Positions 1 through 9,847 of a DNA stretch of 64,000 bases are shown piece after piece. The notes beneath the pieces were generated by a model. That model did no database searches, was not told the origin of the DNA, and saw only the letters and a program-made list of their open reading frames with translations. Position 1 is the stretch's first letter. Every line of letters begins with the position of its first letter. This stretch comes from Leclercia sp. AS011 (GTDB lineage Bacteria; Pseudomonadota; Gammaproteobacteria; Enterobacterales; Enterobacteriaceae): contig NZ_JBBCMA010000001.1 of NCBI RefSeq assembly GCF_037152535.1, positions 2,356,001 to 2,420,000 of the forward strand, given 5' to 3'. The position numbers and the translations under genes were made by a program.

Positions 1-381
1 GCCCACGCCATTAATATCGCCGGGCTGATCCAGGCCACCTCGCACTGGCTGCTGACCACCCGGCCTTATAAACATCAGGAACAGGATTTTCTGCTGTACC
101 GCTTCAACCGTTTTCAGGCCTGCCGCTATGGGCTGGAAGGGATCCTGACCGACGTGCATACCGGCGAGCACAAAACCATCCAGGAAGATCTCGCCTGGCT
201 GCTGGAGCGCGTTGCACCGTCAGCGGAGAAGCTGGGCGCAACCAGTGCGATTCAGGAAATTGCCCTGATGCTGAAACAGGGCAAGAGCGAGGCCCAGCGC
301 ATGCGGGACTTTATCGCAGACGGTGGCTCGCTCATCTCCTTAGTGCAAAAACATGCCGAGCTGTGGGCTACGAGTCCGTAA
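1..381 (+). CDS. ybdK: Carboxylate-amine ligase YbdK (C-terminal part)
   Basis: The open frame enters from the left edge, so only the last 126 residues are present. They match my recollection of the E. coli YbdK C-terminus almost residue for residue, including the segments [13 protein letters not shown] and MRDFVADGGSLI (here [12 protein letters not shown]). YbdK belongs to the glutamate-cysteine ligase family 2 and has weak gamma-glutamylcysteine ligase activity; its physiological role is unsettled. The 3' end overlaps the convergent RND pump gene by 14 bp. In E. coli, ybdK is directly followed by ybdJ, whereas here about 7.4 kb separates them. Confidence 0.9.
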   Translation, partial: AHAINIAGLIQATSHWLLTTRPYKHQEQDFLLYRFNRFQACRYGLEGILTDVHTGEHKTIQEDLAWLLERVAPSAEKLGATSAIQEIALMLKQGKSEAQRMRDFIADGGSLISLVQKHAELWATSP

Positions 382-3300
382 GCCGATGCCCCCACTCGCG
401 CAGGCGCTGGAACACCACGAACAGCGCGGGGATGAAGATAATCCCCACCACCGTGGCCACCAGCATACCGCTGAACACCGTGGTGCCGATGATGCGGCGG
501 CTCTGGGCTCCCGCCCCGGTCGCCAGCATCATCGGCAATACGCCGATAATGAACGACACGGCGGTCATCATCACCGCGCGGAAGCGGCGCGATGCCCCTT
601 CCCGCGCCGCATCGACAATCGCCATCCCCTCCATGCGCCGCGCGCGGGCAAACTCCACGATCAGGATCGCGTTCTTGGCGGCGAGGGCTATCAATAGCAC
701 CAGACCAATCTGCACGTACACGTCATTGGCGTATCCCGCCAACCACAGCCAGACCAGCGCCCCGCCGATGGCGAACAGCACCGAGAGCATCACGCTCGCC
801 GGGAGCGTCCAGCTCTCGTACTGGGCGACGAGGAACAGCCACGCCATGACCACCGCCGCCAGCACGATCCACATCGCCTGGTTGCCGGTCTGCTGCTCCT
901 GATACGACATGCCGCTCCAGGCGTAGTCGTACCCGGCTGGCAGGTTTTCCGCCAGAATCTCTCCCATCGCCGCCATCGCGGTGCTGCTGCTCACTCCTTC
1001 CGCTGCCGAACCGCTTACCGAGACCGACGTGAACTGGTTGTACTGCTGCAGGAACGGGGCGCCGACCGTCGGCGTAATGGTGACGAGGTTGCTCAGGCGC
1101 ACCCGCTCGCCGTTATTACTGCGGACAAACAGCTCGCTGATTTGCCCGGCGCGCTCGCGCCACTGCATCTCGTTTTGCATGACGACGTGGTAAACGCGGT
1201 TATTCACGCTGAAATCCCCGGCGCGCGTGCCGCCAAAGGCGGTCTGCAGGCTGCTGAAGATGCGCGACACCGGCACGTCGAGACGGGCAGCGCGCTCGCG
1301 GTCAACGGTCAGCGTCAGCTGCGGCACGTTGCTGCTCCAGGTGGTAAACACGCGGTTCAGCTGCGGGTGCTGGTTGGCTTTCGCCAGCACCTCACGCGTC
1401 ACGCGCTCCAGCTCCGCCGGGCTCTGCCCCGCCTGCGCCTGAATGCGCAGGTCAAAGCCGGAGGCGTTGCCCAGCCCCGGCAGCGTCGGCGGCGCGAAGG
1501 TCATAATGGTCGCTTCCGGCAGGGCCAGCAGCTGGCGCTGCAGGGTGCCCATCACCTCATCCAGCGGCGGCCGCTCGCTCCAGTCCTTCAGCATGATGGA
1601 GATAAACCCACCATTGGAGGCGCTGGTGCCGTTGAGAATGTTAAACCCGGAGACCTGAATCACGTCCTCCACCGCCGGGTTTTTGGCGATTAATTCGCGC
1701 GCCGTAGCCATCACCGCCTCGGTGCGCTCCAGCGAGGCCGCTTCCGGCAGCTGAACGCTGGCGAAGAAGTAGCCCTGATCCTCCTGGGGCAGGAAGCCTT
1801 TAGGCATCGACATAAAGCTGAACGCCACCACGGCCGCCGCGCCTGCGGTGGCCAGCAGCGCCAGCCACGGGTGCAGGTTTAAAACGTTCACGATGCGGGT
1901 GTAGAAACCGCGCGTGGCGTCCAGCCCGCGGTTAAAGGCGCGATAGAGTGCCGCAGGTTTCTCCGGACGCGGACGCAGCAGCATCGCGCACAGCGCGGGC
2001 GTCAGGGTCAGTGCCAACAGGCTTGAAAGCGTCACGGCGGTGGAGAGCGTCACCGCGAACTGGCGATAAAGCTCGCCAACAATCCCCGGCAGCAGCGCCA
2101 CCGGCACAAACACCGCCAGCAGCACCAGCGTCGTCGCAATCACCGGCCCGGCAATCTGGCGCAGCGCCAGCGCGGTGGCCGCCGTGCGGCTCTGCCCTTC
2201 CGCCATCAGCGTTTCGACGCTCTCCACCACCACGATGGCGTCATCCACCACCATGGTCAGCGCCAGAATAATGGCGAACAGGCTGAGGGTGTTGGCGGAG
2301 TAGCCGAGCGTGTAGAGCACCGCAAAGGTGCCTACCAGAGACACCGGGATGGCAAGCGCGACAATCAGCGTCGCGCGCCAGCTTTGCAGGAACAGGGAAA
2401 CGACCACCACTACCGCCAGCATGGTCAACGCCAGCGAAACGCCGATCTCCTTGATGGTGGCGGCAACAAAGGAGGTGGTGTCGAATTTCACCTCATACAT
2501 CAGGTCGTCCGGGAAGCGCGTCGAGAGGCGCTCCAGCTCCGCGCGCACAGCGTCGGCCACGCGCAGGGCGTTGGCGGACGGCGTCGGGTAGATGCCGAGG
2601 TAGGCGGAATCATGCCCGTTCAGCTGCGCGCCGGAGCTGTAGCTGCGCGAGCCAAGCTCGATACTTGCGACGTCCTTCAGGCGCACCAGCTGGCCCATCT
2701 CACCCGCGCGGATGATGATGTCGGCAAAGTCTTCGGCCTGGTTTAAACGTCCCAGCCCGTTGATGGTGAGGGTCTGCTGCTGGCCGTTAAACACCGGCGG
2801 CGTACCGACCTGGCCCGCCGCGCCCTGCACGTTCTGCTCGCGCAGCGCCTGCGCCACGTCGTCGGTGGTGACGTTCAGGGCATTCATGCGGTCCGGACGC
2901 AGCCAGATGCGCATGCTGTAGTTGCGCGCGCCGAACATCTGTACCTGCCCGACGCCCGGCAAGCGAGACAGCGCCTCGCGCACCTGGGTGCTGGCGTAGT
3001 TGCTGACGAACAGCGGCGTGTGGGTGTTATTCGGTGAGTAAAGACTTACCCCCATCATCAGGTTGGTGGCCCGCTTGCGTACCTGCACGCCATTTTGCTG
3101 CGCCTCGGTCGGCAGTTGCGCCACGGCCTGCGCCACGCGGTTTTGCACGTCGATGGCGGCAAGATCCGGATCGGTACCCGCCGCAAAGGTAATGTTCAGG
3201 CTGTACGAGCCTTCGTCCGAGCTCGTGGACTCCATATAGAGCATGTGGTCCACGCCGTTCAGCTGGGTCTCCAGTGGCGTGGCGATGGCCTCCGCCACGT

Positions 3301-3466
3301 CAGCCGAGCTGGCGCCGGGCCATGACGCTGACACATTCACGACCGGCGGCGTGATCTGCGGGTACTGCTCTACCGGAATAATCCTCAGCGCGATGGCCCC
3401 CAGCAGGGTGATGACCAGCGCAATCACCATCGCAAAGCGCGGGCGTTTGATGAAAAACGTCAGCAT
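368..3466 (-). CDS. RND-family (HAE1) multidrug efflux inner-membrane transporter
   Basis: This 1032-residue protein has the full AcrB/MexB layout. The N-terminal helix is followed by a periplasmic porter domain, then a helix block containing the [10 protein letters not shown] motif (Asp408 and Asp409, the proton-relay pair of AcrB TM4), then a second porter half and a second helix block with the conserved Lys of [12 protein letters not shown]. It pumps drugs, dyes or detergents from the periplasm using the proton gradient, together with the membrane fusion protein encoded 9 bp upstream. No outer-membrane channel gene is adjacent, so TolC is the likely partner (inference). It is not close enough to AcrB, AcrF or OqxB, as I recall them, to name. 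It overlaps the convergent ybdK end. Confidence 0.93.
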   Translation of the reverse strand: MLTFFIKRPRFAMVIALVITLLGAIALRIIPVEQYPQITPPVVNVSASWPGASSADVAEAIATPLETQLNGVDHMLYMESTSSDEGSYSLNITFAAGTDPDLAAIDVQNRVAQAVAQLPTEAQQNGVQVRKRATNLMMGVSLYSPNNTHTPLFVSNYASTQVREALSRLPGVGQVQMFGARNYSMRIWLRPDRMNALNVTTDDVAQALREQNVQGAAGQVGTPPVFNGQQQTLTINGLGRLNQAEDFADIIIRAGEMGQLVRLKDVASIELGSRSYSSGAQLNGHDSAYLGIYPTPSANALRVADAVRAELERLSTRFPDDLMYEVKFDTTSFVAATIKEIGVSLALTMLAVVVVVSLFLQSWRATLIVALAIPVSLVGTFAVLYTLGYSANTLSLFAIILALTMVVDDAIVVVESVETLMAEGQSRTAATALALRQIAGPVIATTLVLLAVFVPVALLPGIVGELYRQFAVTLSTAVTLSSLLALTLTPALCAMLLRPRPEKPAALYRAFNRGLDATRGFYTRIVNVLNLHPWLALLATAGAAAVVAFSFMSMPKGFLPQEDQGYFFASVQLPEAASLERTEAVMATARELIAKNPAVEDVIQVSGFNILNGTSASNGGFISIMLKDWSERPPLDEVMGTLQRQLLALPEATIMTFAPPTLPGLGNASGFDLRIQAQAGQSPAELERVTREVLAKANQHPQLNRVFTTWSSNVPQLTLTVDRERAARLDVPVSRIFSSLQTAFGGTRAGDFSVNNRVYHVVMQNEMQWRERAGQISELFVRSNNGERVRLSNLVTITPTVGAPFLQQYNQFTSVSVSGSAAEGVSSSTAMAAMGEILAENLPAGYDYAWSGMSYQEQQTGNQAMWIVLAAVVMAWLFLVAQYESWTLPASVMLSVLFAIGGALVWLWLAGYANDVYVQIGLVLLIALAAKNAILIVEFARARRMEGMAIVDAAREGASRRFRAVMMTAVSFIIGVLPMMLATGAGAQSRRIIGTTVFSGMLVATVVGIIFIPALFVVFQRLREWGHRLTDS

Positions 3467-3475
3467 GATGGCTCC

Positions 3476-4540
3476 TTAATTCAGTATCTGAACGGTAGCG
3501 CCTGGCTGCACGCGCTGCGCGCCGTCAGTAATCGCTCGCTCACCGGGCTTCACGCCGGATGCAATCTGGAACTGCTGGCCAATCTGTCCGGCGACCTTCA
3601 GCGGGCGCATTTCGGCTTTGCCGTCGGCATTAATCACCCAGGCAAAGAACCCGTCGCCGTTCTGCTGGACCGCGGCGGCGGGCAGCGTAAGCACCGCCTT
3701 CTCGCTCATTGGGCGCAAAGTCACATTCACATTTCCGCCGGGCAGAAGCTGATGGCGCGGGTTAGCGAACTCGGCGCGCAGCATCACGCTGGCAGTGCGC
3801 GGGTCGATTCGGTTATCCACGGACGTCAGTTCACCGGGGATACGCTGACCGTTGCTGTCGATTAACGCCTGCCAGGCCTGCTTCATGGCGCTGATATCCG
3901 CATGCTGTCCGGCTTTGGTCGCAAACGCCCCCTCTTCCAGCGCAAAGGCGATGCGGATCGGATCGAGCTGGACCACCTCCACCAAAACGCCGCTCGCAGG
4001 GTTGACCAGGCTGCCGACGTGGAACTGGCTGTGCCCCACGCGTCCGTCAATCGGAGAGGCGATGCGGGTGTAGTTCAGGGTGACGCTGCGGGTGTCGAGA
4101 CGGGCTTTCGCCTGCTCCAGCGCGGCGCTGGCGACGTCCCGCTGCATGCGGGCGTTATCCACGTCGTGACGGCTGATGGCGTTACTGCTGCCCAGGCTTT
4201 CAAAGCGGGAAAGCTGCTGCTGCGCCTGACGCAGCGTGGCTTCGGCGCTTTTCACCTCGGCCTGCGCCAGGCGCAGGGCGGCGCGCGGCTCGGCGTCGTC
4301 CAGCTCGAACAGCACGTCGCCCTTTTTCACGTACTGCCCGTCGCGGAAGTGGATTTTGGTAATCACGCCTTCCGTGCGGGCGCGCAACTCAACGGTGTGA
4401 ATCGCTTCGATGCGACCCGGGATCTGACGCTCGGCGGCGTGGGCGGTCTGCTCCACGGCGGCGACGCGGACGGGAATGGCGGCAGCGAATGCGGGTTGCA
4501 GGGTGCAGGCGAGGAGCGCGAACAGGAGTGGGAATTTCAT
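3476..4540 (-). CDS. RND efflux periplasmic adaptor (membrane fusion protein)
   Basis: The protein has 354 residues and starts at ATG with a GAGGT Shine-Dalgarno 7 bp upstream. The N-terminus is an export signal. A cysteine in LLAC could make it a lipoprotein, but the lipobox is poor. HlyD/AcrA-type features follow: a beta-barrel/lipoyl half with the segment VKKGDVLFELDD, a coiled-coil hairpin rich in Ala, Gln and Glu (about residues 95-150), the second lipoyl half (YTRIASPIDGRVG) and a C-terminal beta-barrel. It bridges the downstream RND transporter to an outer-membrane channel. The two genes form an operon with a 9 bp gap and the adaptor comes first, as in acrAB. Confidence 0.92.
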   Translation of the reverse strand: MKFPLLFALLACTLQPAFAAAIPVRVAAVEQTAHAAERQIPGRIEAIHTVELRARTEGVITKIHFRDGQYVKKGDVLFELDDAEPRAALRLAQAEVKSAEATLRQAQQQLSRFESLGSSNAISRHDVDNARMQRDVASAALEQAKARLDTRSVTLNYTRIASPIDGRVGHSQFHVGSLVNPASGVLVEVVQLDPIRIAFALEEGAFATKAGQHADISAMKQAWQALIDSNGQRIPGELTSVDNRIDPRTASVMLRAEFANPRHQLLPGGNVNVTLRPMSEKAVLTLPAAAVQQNGDGFFAWVINADGKAEMRPLKVAGQIGQQFQIASGVKPGERAITDGAQRVQPGATVQILN

Positions 4541-4561
4541 GGGAGTACCTCAGATGTGTTC

Positions 4562-4638
4562 CCCTCACCCCGCCCCTCTCCCGCAGGGAGAGGGAGGTCT
4601 GAGTACCCTCTCCCTGCGGGAGAGGGTTAGGGTGAGGG
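4562..4638. repeat. 77 bp nested inverted repeat (intergenic hairpin)
   Basis: Outer arms CCCTCACCC and GGGTGAGGG enclose two copies of a CCCTCTCCC / GGGAGAGGG palindrome. RNA from either strand would fold into one long stem or a cloverleaf. It fills the gap between the P-type ATPase stop and the adaptor start on the minus strand. It resembles the dispersed CCCTCACCC-type palindromes common in enterobacterial intergenic DNA, and it probably acts as an attenuator or terminator. Confidence 0.7.
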
Positions 4639-4645
4639 CAAAAAG

Positions 4646-7342
4646 TTATGCAGCCTTACGGAACCTGCGGGTCAGTCGCTTCTCGATTTCAACGACGAAG
4701 AACATCACGCCCGCCACCGCCAGAGTCACGAACCAGTAGCGCAGCGGCAGCGCTTCGGTGCCGAACAGCATCTGCATAAACGGCAGGTAGATAATCGCCG
4801 CCTGCAGCAGGAACAGCACGCCCGTCACCAGCCAGATACCTTTGTTTGCCAGCAGGCCACGGTTCAGGGAGAACCCTTCGGTGTTGCGGCAGTTAATCAT
4901 GTACACCCACTGGGCGCAGACCAGCATCTGCAGCAGCACGGTGCGGATGAACTCCGCGCTGTGGCCGCGCGGGGCCAGCCAGGCTTCCAGCGCAAAGGCG
5001 GCAACGGCAATCAGGGTGCCGACGAAGGCCACGCGCCAGACGGCGTAGGCGTCCATCACGTGCTGCCCGGTCTGGCGCGGCGGACGGCGCATGATGTTGC
5101 GCTCGGCGGCCTCAAAGGCCAGGCCGAAGGAGAGCGTGGCGGAGGTCGCCATGTTCATCCACAGAATCAGCACCGGCGTCAGCGGAATGATGTTCCCCGC
5201 CAGCAGCGCAATCACAATCAGCAGCCCCTGCGCAAGGTTGGTCGGCATGATGAAGAGGATGGTCTTCTTCAGGTTGTCGTAAACGCGACGCCCCTCTTTC
5301 ACCGCGCTGGCGATGGTAGCGAAGTTATCGTCCGTCAGGACCATGTCCGCCGCTTCTTTGGTCACTTCCGTCCCTTTGATGCCCATCGCGATGCCCACGT
5401 CCGCCTGACGCAGCGCCGGCGCATCGTTCACGCCGTCGCCGGTCATGCCGACTATCTCGCCTTTATCCTGCAGCGCTTTCACCAGGCGCAGCTTATGCTC
5501 CGGGCTGGTGCGGGCGAAGATGTCATACTTCACCGCCGCGTCCGCCAGCTCGGCGTCGTCCATTTTCTCCAGCTCGTAGCCGGTCACCGCCTGCTCGCTG
5601 TTGGCGATCCCCAGCATCTGGCCGATGCTCATGGCCGTCTGCGGGTGATCCCCGGTGATCATCTTCACGCGGATCTCCGCCTGCTGGCAGGCGCGAATGG
5701 CGTCGATCGCCTCCGGGCGTGGCGGATCCATCATCCCGGCGATGCCGAGGAAGATCAGGCCGTGGCTGAGAGTATCGTGGGTCAGCTCCTGCTCACCGTT
5801 CGCTGGCTTAAACGCGGCGGCCACCATGCGCAGCCCCTGACGGGCATAGCGCTCCATCTCCGCTTCCCAGTACGCGCGGTTGAAGGCTTCGGCACCGTGG
5901 CGGGTCTGCTGCTGTGCGCAGAGGGCGAAAATCACGTCCGGCGCGCCGGTGATTAAAATCTGCTCCTCACCGCCGATCTGGTAGTGGGTGCTCATGTACT
6001 TGTACTGCGAGTCGAACGGGATCTTGCTGATAAGCGTGGTCATGACCGGCTCAAGATGCGCCTTCGCCGCCAGCACCTTCAGCGCGCCCTCGGTCGGGCC
6101 ACCGGTGATGCTCCACAGGCCGCGCTCGTCCTGGATCATCTGGCTGTCGTTACACAGGTCGATGGTGCGCAGGTACTGCTCCAGCACGGTGCCCGGCTGG
6201 ATCTGCACCGGCTCGTCACTGCCCTCAAGGCAGATGTTACCTTCCGGGGCATAGCTGTCACCCCCGACGCGATAGCAGCTGTCGGCGGTGATGATCGCTT
6301 TGACGGTCATCTCGTTCATGGTCAGGGTGCCGGTTTTATCCGAGCAGACCACGGTCATTGCCCCTAAGGTCTCTACGGTAGGCAGCTTGCGGATGATGGC
6401 CCGCTTATGCGCCATCGCCTGCACGCCCAGGGAGAGGATAATCGAGATAATGGCTGGCAGACCTTCCGGTACCGACGCCACCGCCAGGCTAATCAGGGAG
6501 AGCAGCAGCTCGCCCATCGGGATCTCGCGGAACGCCAGGCTGAAGATAAACAGCGCGGTCATCATGGCGAGGATAATGGCGAAGATCGCCTTGCCGAGCT
6601 TGTCCATCTGCACCAGCAGCGGCGTGCGGTGCTTTTCAATCCCGGCCATCATCTGGTTGATGTAGCCCAGTTCAGTCTCTTGACCGGTAGCGATGACCAC
6701 ACCCATTCCGCCGCCCGCGCTGACGGTGGTACCGGAAAACAGCAGATTGGTGCGATCGCCGAGGGTTAATTCCCCGGTTAAGGGCTGAATATGTTTATCG
6801 ACCACCGTGGATTCGCCGGTAAGAATCGCCTCTTCCACGCGTAAATTATGTGCCTCAATCACCCGCATATCCGCAGGAATACGATCCCCGGCGCGCAGGA
6901 CAATAATATCCCCCGGAACTATTTCAGTGGTCGGTATAGTTTCATGAGCGCCGTCACGAATAACGCGCGCATCGCTGGCGAGCATATTTCGGATGCTGCT
7001 CAATGATTTCTCGGCGTTGCTCTCCTGAACATGACCAATTAAGGCATTAATCACCGCCACACCCAGAATCACCAGGGTATCGACCCAGTGGCCCATCACT
7101 GCTGTTAATACCGCTGCGGCCAGCAGGACGTAAATTAAGACATCGTTAAAATGGGCCAGAAAACGCAGCCACGCCGGTCGGGCTTTTTTTTCTGGCAGTG
7201 CGTTGGGGCCATGCTGCTGCAGGCGCGCCTGGGCTTCGGCACGGCTCAGGCCGGAGGTGGTGCTGCTTTGTGCGGCCAGAGTCTGTTCGACGGTCTGCTG
7301 ATAAGCCTCTGTCGGCTTGTGGTGGTGATGCATTTTAGTCAT
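4646..7342 (-). CDS. P-type cation-transporting ATPase (P2/PMA1-SERCA type)
   Basis: The 898-residue protein has the complete P2-type ATPase layout. It shows a cation-transporter N-terminal domain, the actuator loop with TGES (175-178), a TM4 motif VPEGLPA (residues 291-297), the phosphorylation site DKTGTLT with Asp335, and the hinge TGDGVNDAPAL. The PEGLPA form of TM4 is that of Ca2+/Mg2+/Mn2+-type P2 pumps rather than heavy-metal P1B pumps, and there are no CPC or metal-binding domains. The N-terminus carries a short His run (MTKMHHHHK) that might bind metal. The substrate cannot be fixed from sequence; MgtA-like Mg2+ uptake and Ca2+ export are both possible. It is not part of the E. coli backbone here and lies upstream of the RND pair on the same strand. 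Confidence 0.92.
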   Translation of the reverse strand: MTKMHHHHKPTEAYQQTVEQTLAAQSSTTSGLSRAEAQARLQQHGPNALPEKKARPAWLRFLAHFNDVLIYVLLAAAVLTAVMGHWVDTLVILGVAVINALIGHVQESNAEKSLSSIRNMLASDARVIRDGAHETIPTTEIVPGDIIVLRAGDRIPADMRVIEAHNLRVEEAILTGESTVVDKHIQPLTGELTLGDRTNLLFSGTTVSAGGGMGVVIATGQETELGYINQMMAGIEKHRTPLLVQMDKLGKAIFAIILAMMTALFIFSLAFREIPMGELLLSLISLAVASVPEGLPAIISIILSLGVQAMAHKRAIIRKLPTVETLGAMTVVCSDKTGTLTMNEMTVKAIITADSCYRVGGDSYAPEGNICLEGSDEPVQIQPGTVLEQYLRTIDLCNDSQMIQDERGLWSITGGPTEGALKVLAAKAHLEPVMTTLISKIPFDSQYKYMSTHYQIGGEEQILITGAPDVIFALCAQQQTRHGAEAFNRAYWEAEMERYARQGLRMVAAAFKPANGEQELTHDTLSHGLIFLGIAGMMDPPRPEAIDAIRACQQAEIRVKMITGDHPQTAMSIGQMLGIANSEQAVTGYELEKMDDAELADAAVKYDIFARTSPEHKLRLVKALQDKGEIVGMTGDGVNDAPALRQADVGIAMGIKGTEVTKEAADMVLTDDNFATIASAVKEGRRVYDNLKKTILFIMPTNLAQGLLIVIALLAGNIIPLTPVLILWMNMATSATLSFGLAFEAAERNIMRRPPRQTGQHVMDAYAVWRVAFVGTLIAVAAFALEAWLAPRGHSAEFIRTVLLQMLVCAQWVYMINCRNTEGFSLNRGLLANKGIWLVTGVLFLLQAAIIYLPFMQMLFGTEALPLRYWFVTLAVAGVMFFVVEIEKRLTRRFRKAA

Positions 7343-7547
7343 GTTTCAGCTCCTTTAATTCGCAGTGAGCAAAAGCCAGAATTCCATTCCTGCTTTATGA
7401 ATCGTCTGGCGATAATTTAATGGCTTGTCACGGCAATTAATTTATCGCACTATTATTTCTGTCGACGGCATTAAACAGATTACGTTTCATTTCAATACGA
7501 CGATTTTTACAAATTATTTCTAAACCTAAACTAAACGAGGGGTCAGC

Positions 7548-7664
7548 ATGTTTGGAATTTATCGCGGGCGTCGTCTGGCGTTATATATTATCGCTGCCAT
7601 TGTTATTGCGACGTTAATTGGATATAGCACTTATACCTTTGTAAAACTATTAACCGGAGGGTGA
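7548..7664 (+). CDS. 38-residue single-pass membrane protein
   Basis: A short ATG frame has a strong GAGGGG Shine-Dalgarno 5 bp upstream. It encodes a basic N-terminus (residues 1-9, with Arg-Gly-Arg-Arg) followed by about 20 hydrophobic residues (LALYIIAAIVIATLIGY) and a short polar tail. By the positive-inside rule the N-terminus would be cytoplasmic. It is divergent from the P-type ATPase gene, 205 bp away. I do not recognise the family. Small membrane proteins such as MgtS or KdpF modulate P-type ATPases, so a regulatory partner role is a guess from position only. Confidence 0.6.
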   Translation: MFGIYRGRRLALYIIAAIVIATLIGYSTYTFVKLLTGG

Positions 7665-7829
7665 CAATAATTTACATTAGTGCAGATTAATTGAATTAGT
7701 GGCTATCGGGCGGGAAAATATTAGCGAATTAATGGGCGATTATTTATCGCCCGCACGTTTTACGGTTGAGATTGCTTTACGAAGCCCTATCCGTGACAAT
7801 GTTATTTTTAACTGACGATTAACATAAAT

Positions 7830-8078
7830 ATGAAGCACCCACTGGAATCGCTCTTAACGGCAGGCGGCATCCTGCTGATGGCCTTTCTCTCCGTTTTGCT
7901 GCTGCCTGCACCTTCCCTGGGGCTGGTGGTGGCGCAAAAGCTGATGAGCACCTTCCATCTGATGGATCTCAACCAACTCTATACCATTATCTTCTGCCTG
8001 TGGTTTTTACTGCTCGGCGCCGTTGAGTTCTTTGTCCTGCGCTTCCTCTGGCGCCGCTGGTTTTCACGGGCGGCGTAA
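7830..8078 (+). CDS. ybdJ: YbdJ, DUF1158 inner-membrane protein
   Basis: This 82-residue protein matches E. coli YbdJ through most of its length as I recall it (MKHPLE, ILLMAFLS, FHLMDL, FVLRF, WRRWFS). It has two predicted membrane helices (about 10-35 and 50-73) and a basic C-terminus. Its function is unknown. In E. coli it directly follows ybdK. Here the pair is split by the RND and P-type ATPase block, so this gene marks the right border of that insertion. Confidence 0.9.
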   Translation: MKHPLESLLTAGGILLMAFLSVLLLPAPSLGLVVAQKLMSTFHLMDLNQLYTIIFCLWFLLLGAVEFFVLRFLWRRWFSRAA

Positions 8079-8213
8079 GCCGGTGAAATCGCGCATTTCG
8101 TGGATTAGCGCTTCACACCAGGCCGCATAGTCGTGGCCGCTGGACCGGTGGTTTCGAACTTCCCGGCCTGCAGCCAGAAGCGTACCGGATACGGGTGCCG
8201 TAAGCCGTTTTTT

Positions 8214-8303
8214 GTAGGCCCGGTAAGCGCAGCGCCACCGGGCAATGTGCGGGCACCGTGCCAACAAAAAAGCCGGGTGGCGGCTACGCCTTACCCGGCC
8301 TAC
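8214..8303. repeat. REP pair (BIME) downstream of ramA
   Basis: Two oppositely oriented REP palindromes lie at 8214-8243 (GTAGGCCCGGTAAGCG core) and 8272-8303 (GCCGGGTGGCGGC core). They sit in the convergent gap between ybdJ and ramA. They can stabilise the 3' ends of both transcripts. The same unit recurs at 20780, 31808, 35268 and 60105. Confidence 0.85.
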
Positions 8304-8314
8304 GTTCGATGCGC

Positions 8315-8656
8315 TTAGTGCGCCCGGCTGTGGTTATCCTTGCGATACGCCCCAGGCGGCTGATTAAAGGTGCGGGTAAAGACGCGGGTAAAGGTCTGCT
8401 GGGAGTCAAAGCCGTAGCGCAGACAGATGTCGTAGACCTTTTCATCCGATTCAACCAGATCGCGCGCCGCCAGCCGTAGCTTGCGTTCACGAATATAGCG
8501 CCCCAGACTCTCGCCTTTATACTGCATAAACAGCCGCTGTAGATGCCATTTGGAATAGCCCGCGTGACGGGCAATATCCTCGATCCGCAACGGCTGATGA
8601 AGGTTGTCGTCGATCCACTCGACAATGGTGTCGATAACCTGAGCGGAAATAGTCAT
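8315..8656 (-). CDS. ramA: RamA, AraC/XylS-family activator of multidrug resistance
   Basis: The 113-residue protein is nearly identical to Salmonella RamA as I recall it (MTISAQVIDTIVEWIDDNL start, FTRTFNQPPGAYRK end). It consists almost entirely of two AraC helix-turn-helix motifs; the first includes the segment IARHAGYSKWHLQRLF. I chose ATG 8656 over an upstream in-frame ATG at 8701 because it has a GGGGAG Shine-Dalgarno and gives the known length. RamA activates acrAB, tolC and related genes through marbox sites and lowers porin expression. It follows romA by 32 bp and is probably co-transcribed from the RamR-controlled promoter. Confidence 0.95.
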   Translation of the reverse strand: MTISAQVIDTIVEWIDDNLHQPLRIEDIARHAGYSKWHLQRLFMQYKGESLGRYIRERKLRLAARDLVESDEKVYDICLRYGFDSQQTFTRVFTRTFNQPPGAYRKDNHSRAH

Positions 8657-8688
8657 GCTGCTCTCCCCCTCTGCTCTTCGATTAAACA

Positions 8689-9792
8689 TTATTCCCACCA
8701 CGCGCGAAATTGTTGCGTGGCATCATCCACTCTGACCGGCTCACCCAGCTCAGGGGTCAGCAGGCGATAGGGCTTGTCCTCGCTGGCCTGTGAAAGCTTG
8801 ATCAGCGGGTCGTTCCAGGTATGTTTTGCCAGCACAAAGCGGCCGGAGTGGCCCGGCACCACCGCCCTGGCATTCAGATCCACGGCGGCCTGCGCCGTTT
8901 CGGCAGGCTGCATATGGATGTATTTCCAGTCCTGGTCGTACTGCCCGTTCTCCATGATCGCCAGATCGACGCTGCCGAACCGCTCCCCGATAGCGCTAAA
9001 GTGCGGGCCGTAACCCGAATCTCCGCTGTAGAACACCTTCTGCTGCGGAGTAACAAACATAAAGCTGGCCCACAGCGTCTGGTTGCGCTTCAGCCCGCGC
9101 CCGGAGAAATGGCGCGCCGGCAGAACGTGAACTATCAGCTCATCGCTGATGCGCACCGACCGATCCCAGTCCCGCTCCTCAATGATGGCCGGATCCATGC
9201 CCCAGTAGCGCAGGTGTGACCCGACCCCGAGCGGAGTAACCACGCGTTTGACTTTCGGCATCAGCGCCTTGATGGTGGCGTAATCGAGATGATCGTAGTG
9301 ATCGTGCGAAATAATCAGCAGATCGATGTCGGGCATCTCATCGGCATGCCAGGGGTACTCCCCGGCAAAGGCTTTATTGAGGAAGGAGAACGGCGCGGCG
9401 TAACTGCTGAAAACCGGGTCGATCAGAATGCGTTTGCCCGCAAGTTGCAGATACCACGAGGAGTGGCCGAGCCAGACCAGGGTGTCCTGATCCGGTGGCA
9501 GCGTTGCCAGATCGGTTTTTACCAGCGGCAGCGGCTGGGCCGGACGTGCGTTTTCACGCTTTGTCACCAGAAAATCCCACCATGCTGCCAGCATATTTTT
9601 GTTGCCGGTAAATCCCGGTGTCGGGAGGGTGTTATGGAACTGCCCGTCGCGATACTGCGGCGAAGCGGCAAACTCGCTCAGCTGCTCGCCCTGTGGCGGC
9701 TGGCCGAATCCGGCATTCAGTACAAACGGCAAACTCGCCGCGGATGCAATAATCATCACTACCACCAGGCTAATAATAAAACGCTTTTTCAT
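8689..9792 (-). CDS. romA: RomA, metallo-beta-lactamase-fold membrane-anchored hydrolase
   Basis: The protein has 367 residues. Start ATG 9792 gives an N-terminal anchor or signal (MKKRFIISLVVVMIIASAA); an in-frame TTG at 9837 is less likely and would run towards the operator. The metal-binding motif HDHYDHLD (HxHxDH) and a later GHSGRF segment place it in the MBL superfamily, UlaG/NAPE-PLD-like branch. Its substrate is unknown. In Enterobacter and Klebsiella it is co-transcribed with ramA and was first described as reducing outer-membrane protein levels. It lies between the RamR operator and ramA, so it should be derepressed together with ramA. Confidence 0.92.
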   Translation of the reverse strand: MKKRFIISLVVVMIIASAASLPFVLNAGFGQPPQGEQLSEFAASPQYRDGQFHNTLPTPGFTGNKNMLAAWWDFLVTKRENARPAQPLPLVKTDLATLPPDQDTLVWLGHSSWYLQLAGKRILIDPVFSSYAAPFSFLNKAFAGEYPWHADEMPDIDLLIISHDHYDHLDYATIKALMPKVKRVVTPLGVGSHLRYWGMDPAIIEERDWDRSVRISDELIVHVLPARHFSGRGLKRNQTLWASFMFVTPQQKVFYSGDSGYGPHFSAIGERFGSVDLAIMENGQYDQDWKYIHMQPAETAQAAVDLNARAVVPGHSGRFVLAKHTWNDPLIKLSQASEDKPYRLLTPELGEPVRVDDATQQFRAWWE

Positions 9793-9847
9793 ATCCCGAC
9801 CCGAATTCGCGCCCCTTCCGATGGCTTGCGCGGGCAAAACTTGATTA

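Noticed and set aside
9793..9837. Upstream TTG start for RomA adding 15 residues
   Set aside because: No ribosome site precedes it. The ATG at 9792 begins a proper membrane anchor, and the extension lies in the regulatory region next to the RamR operator.
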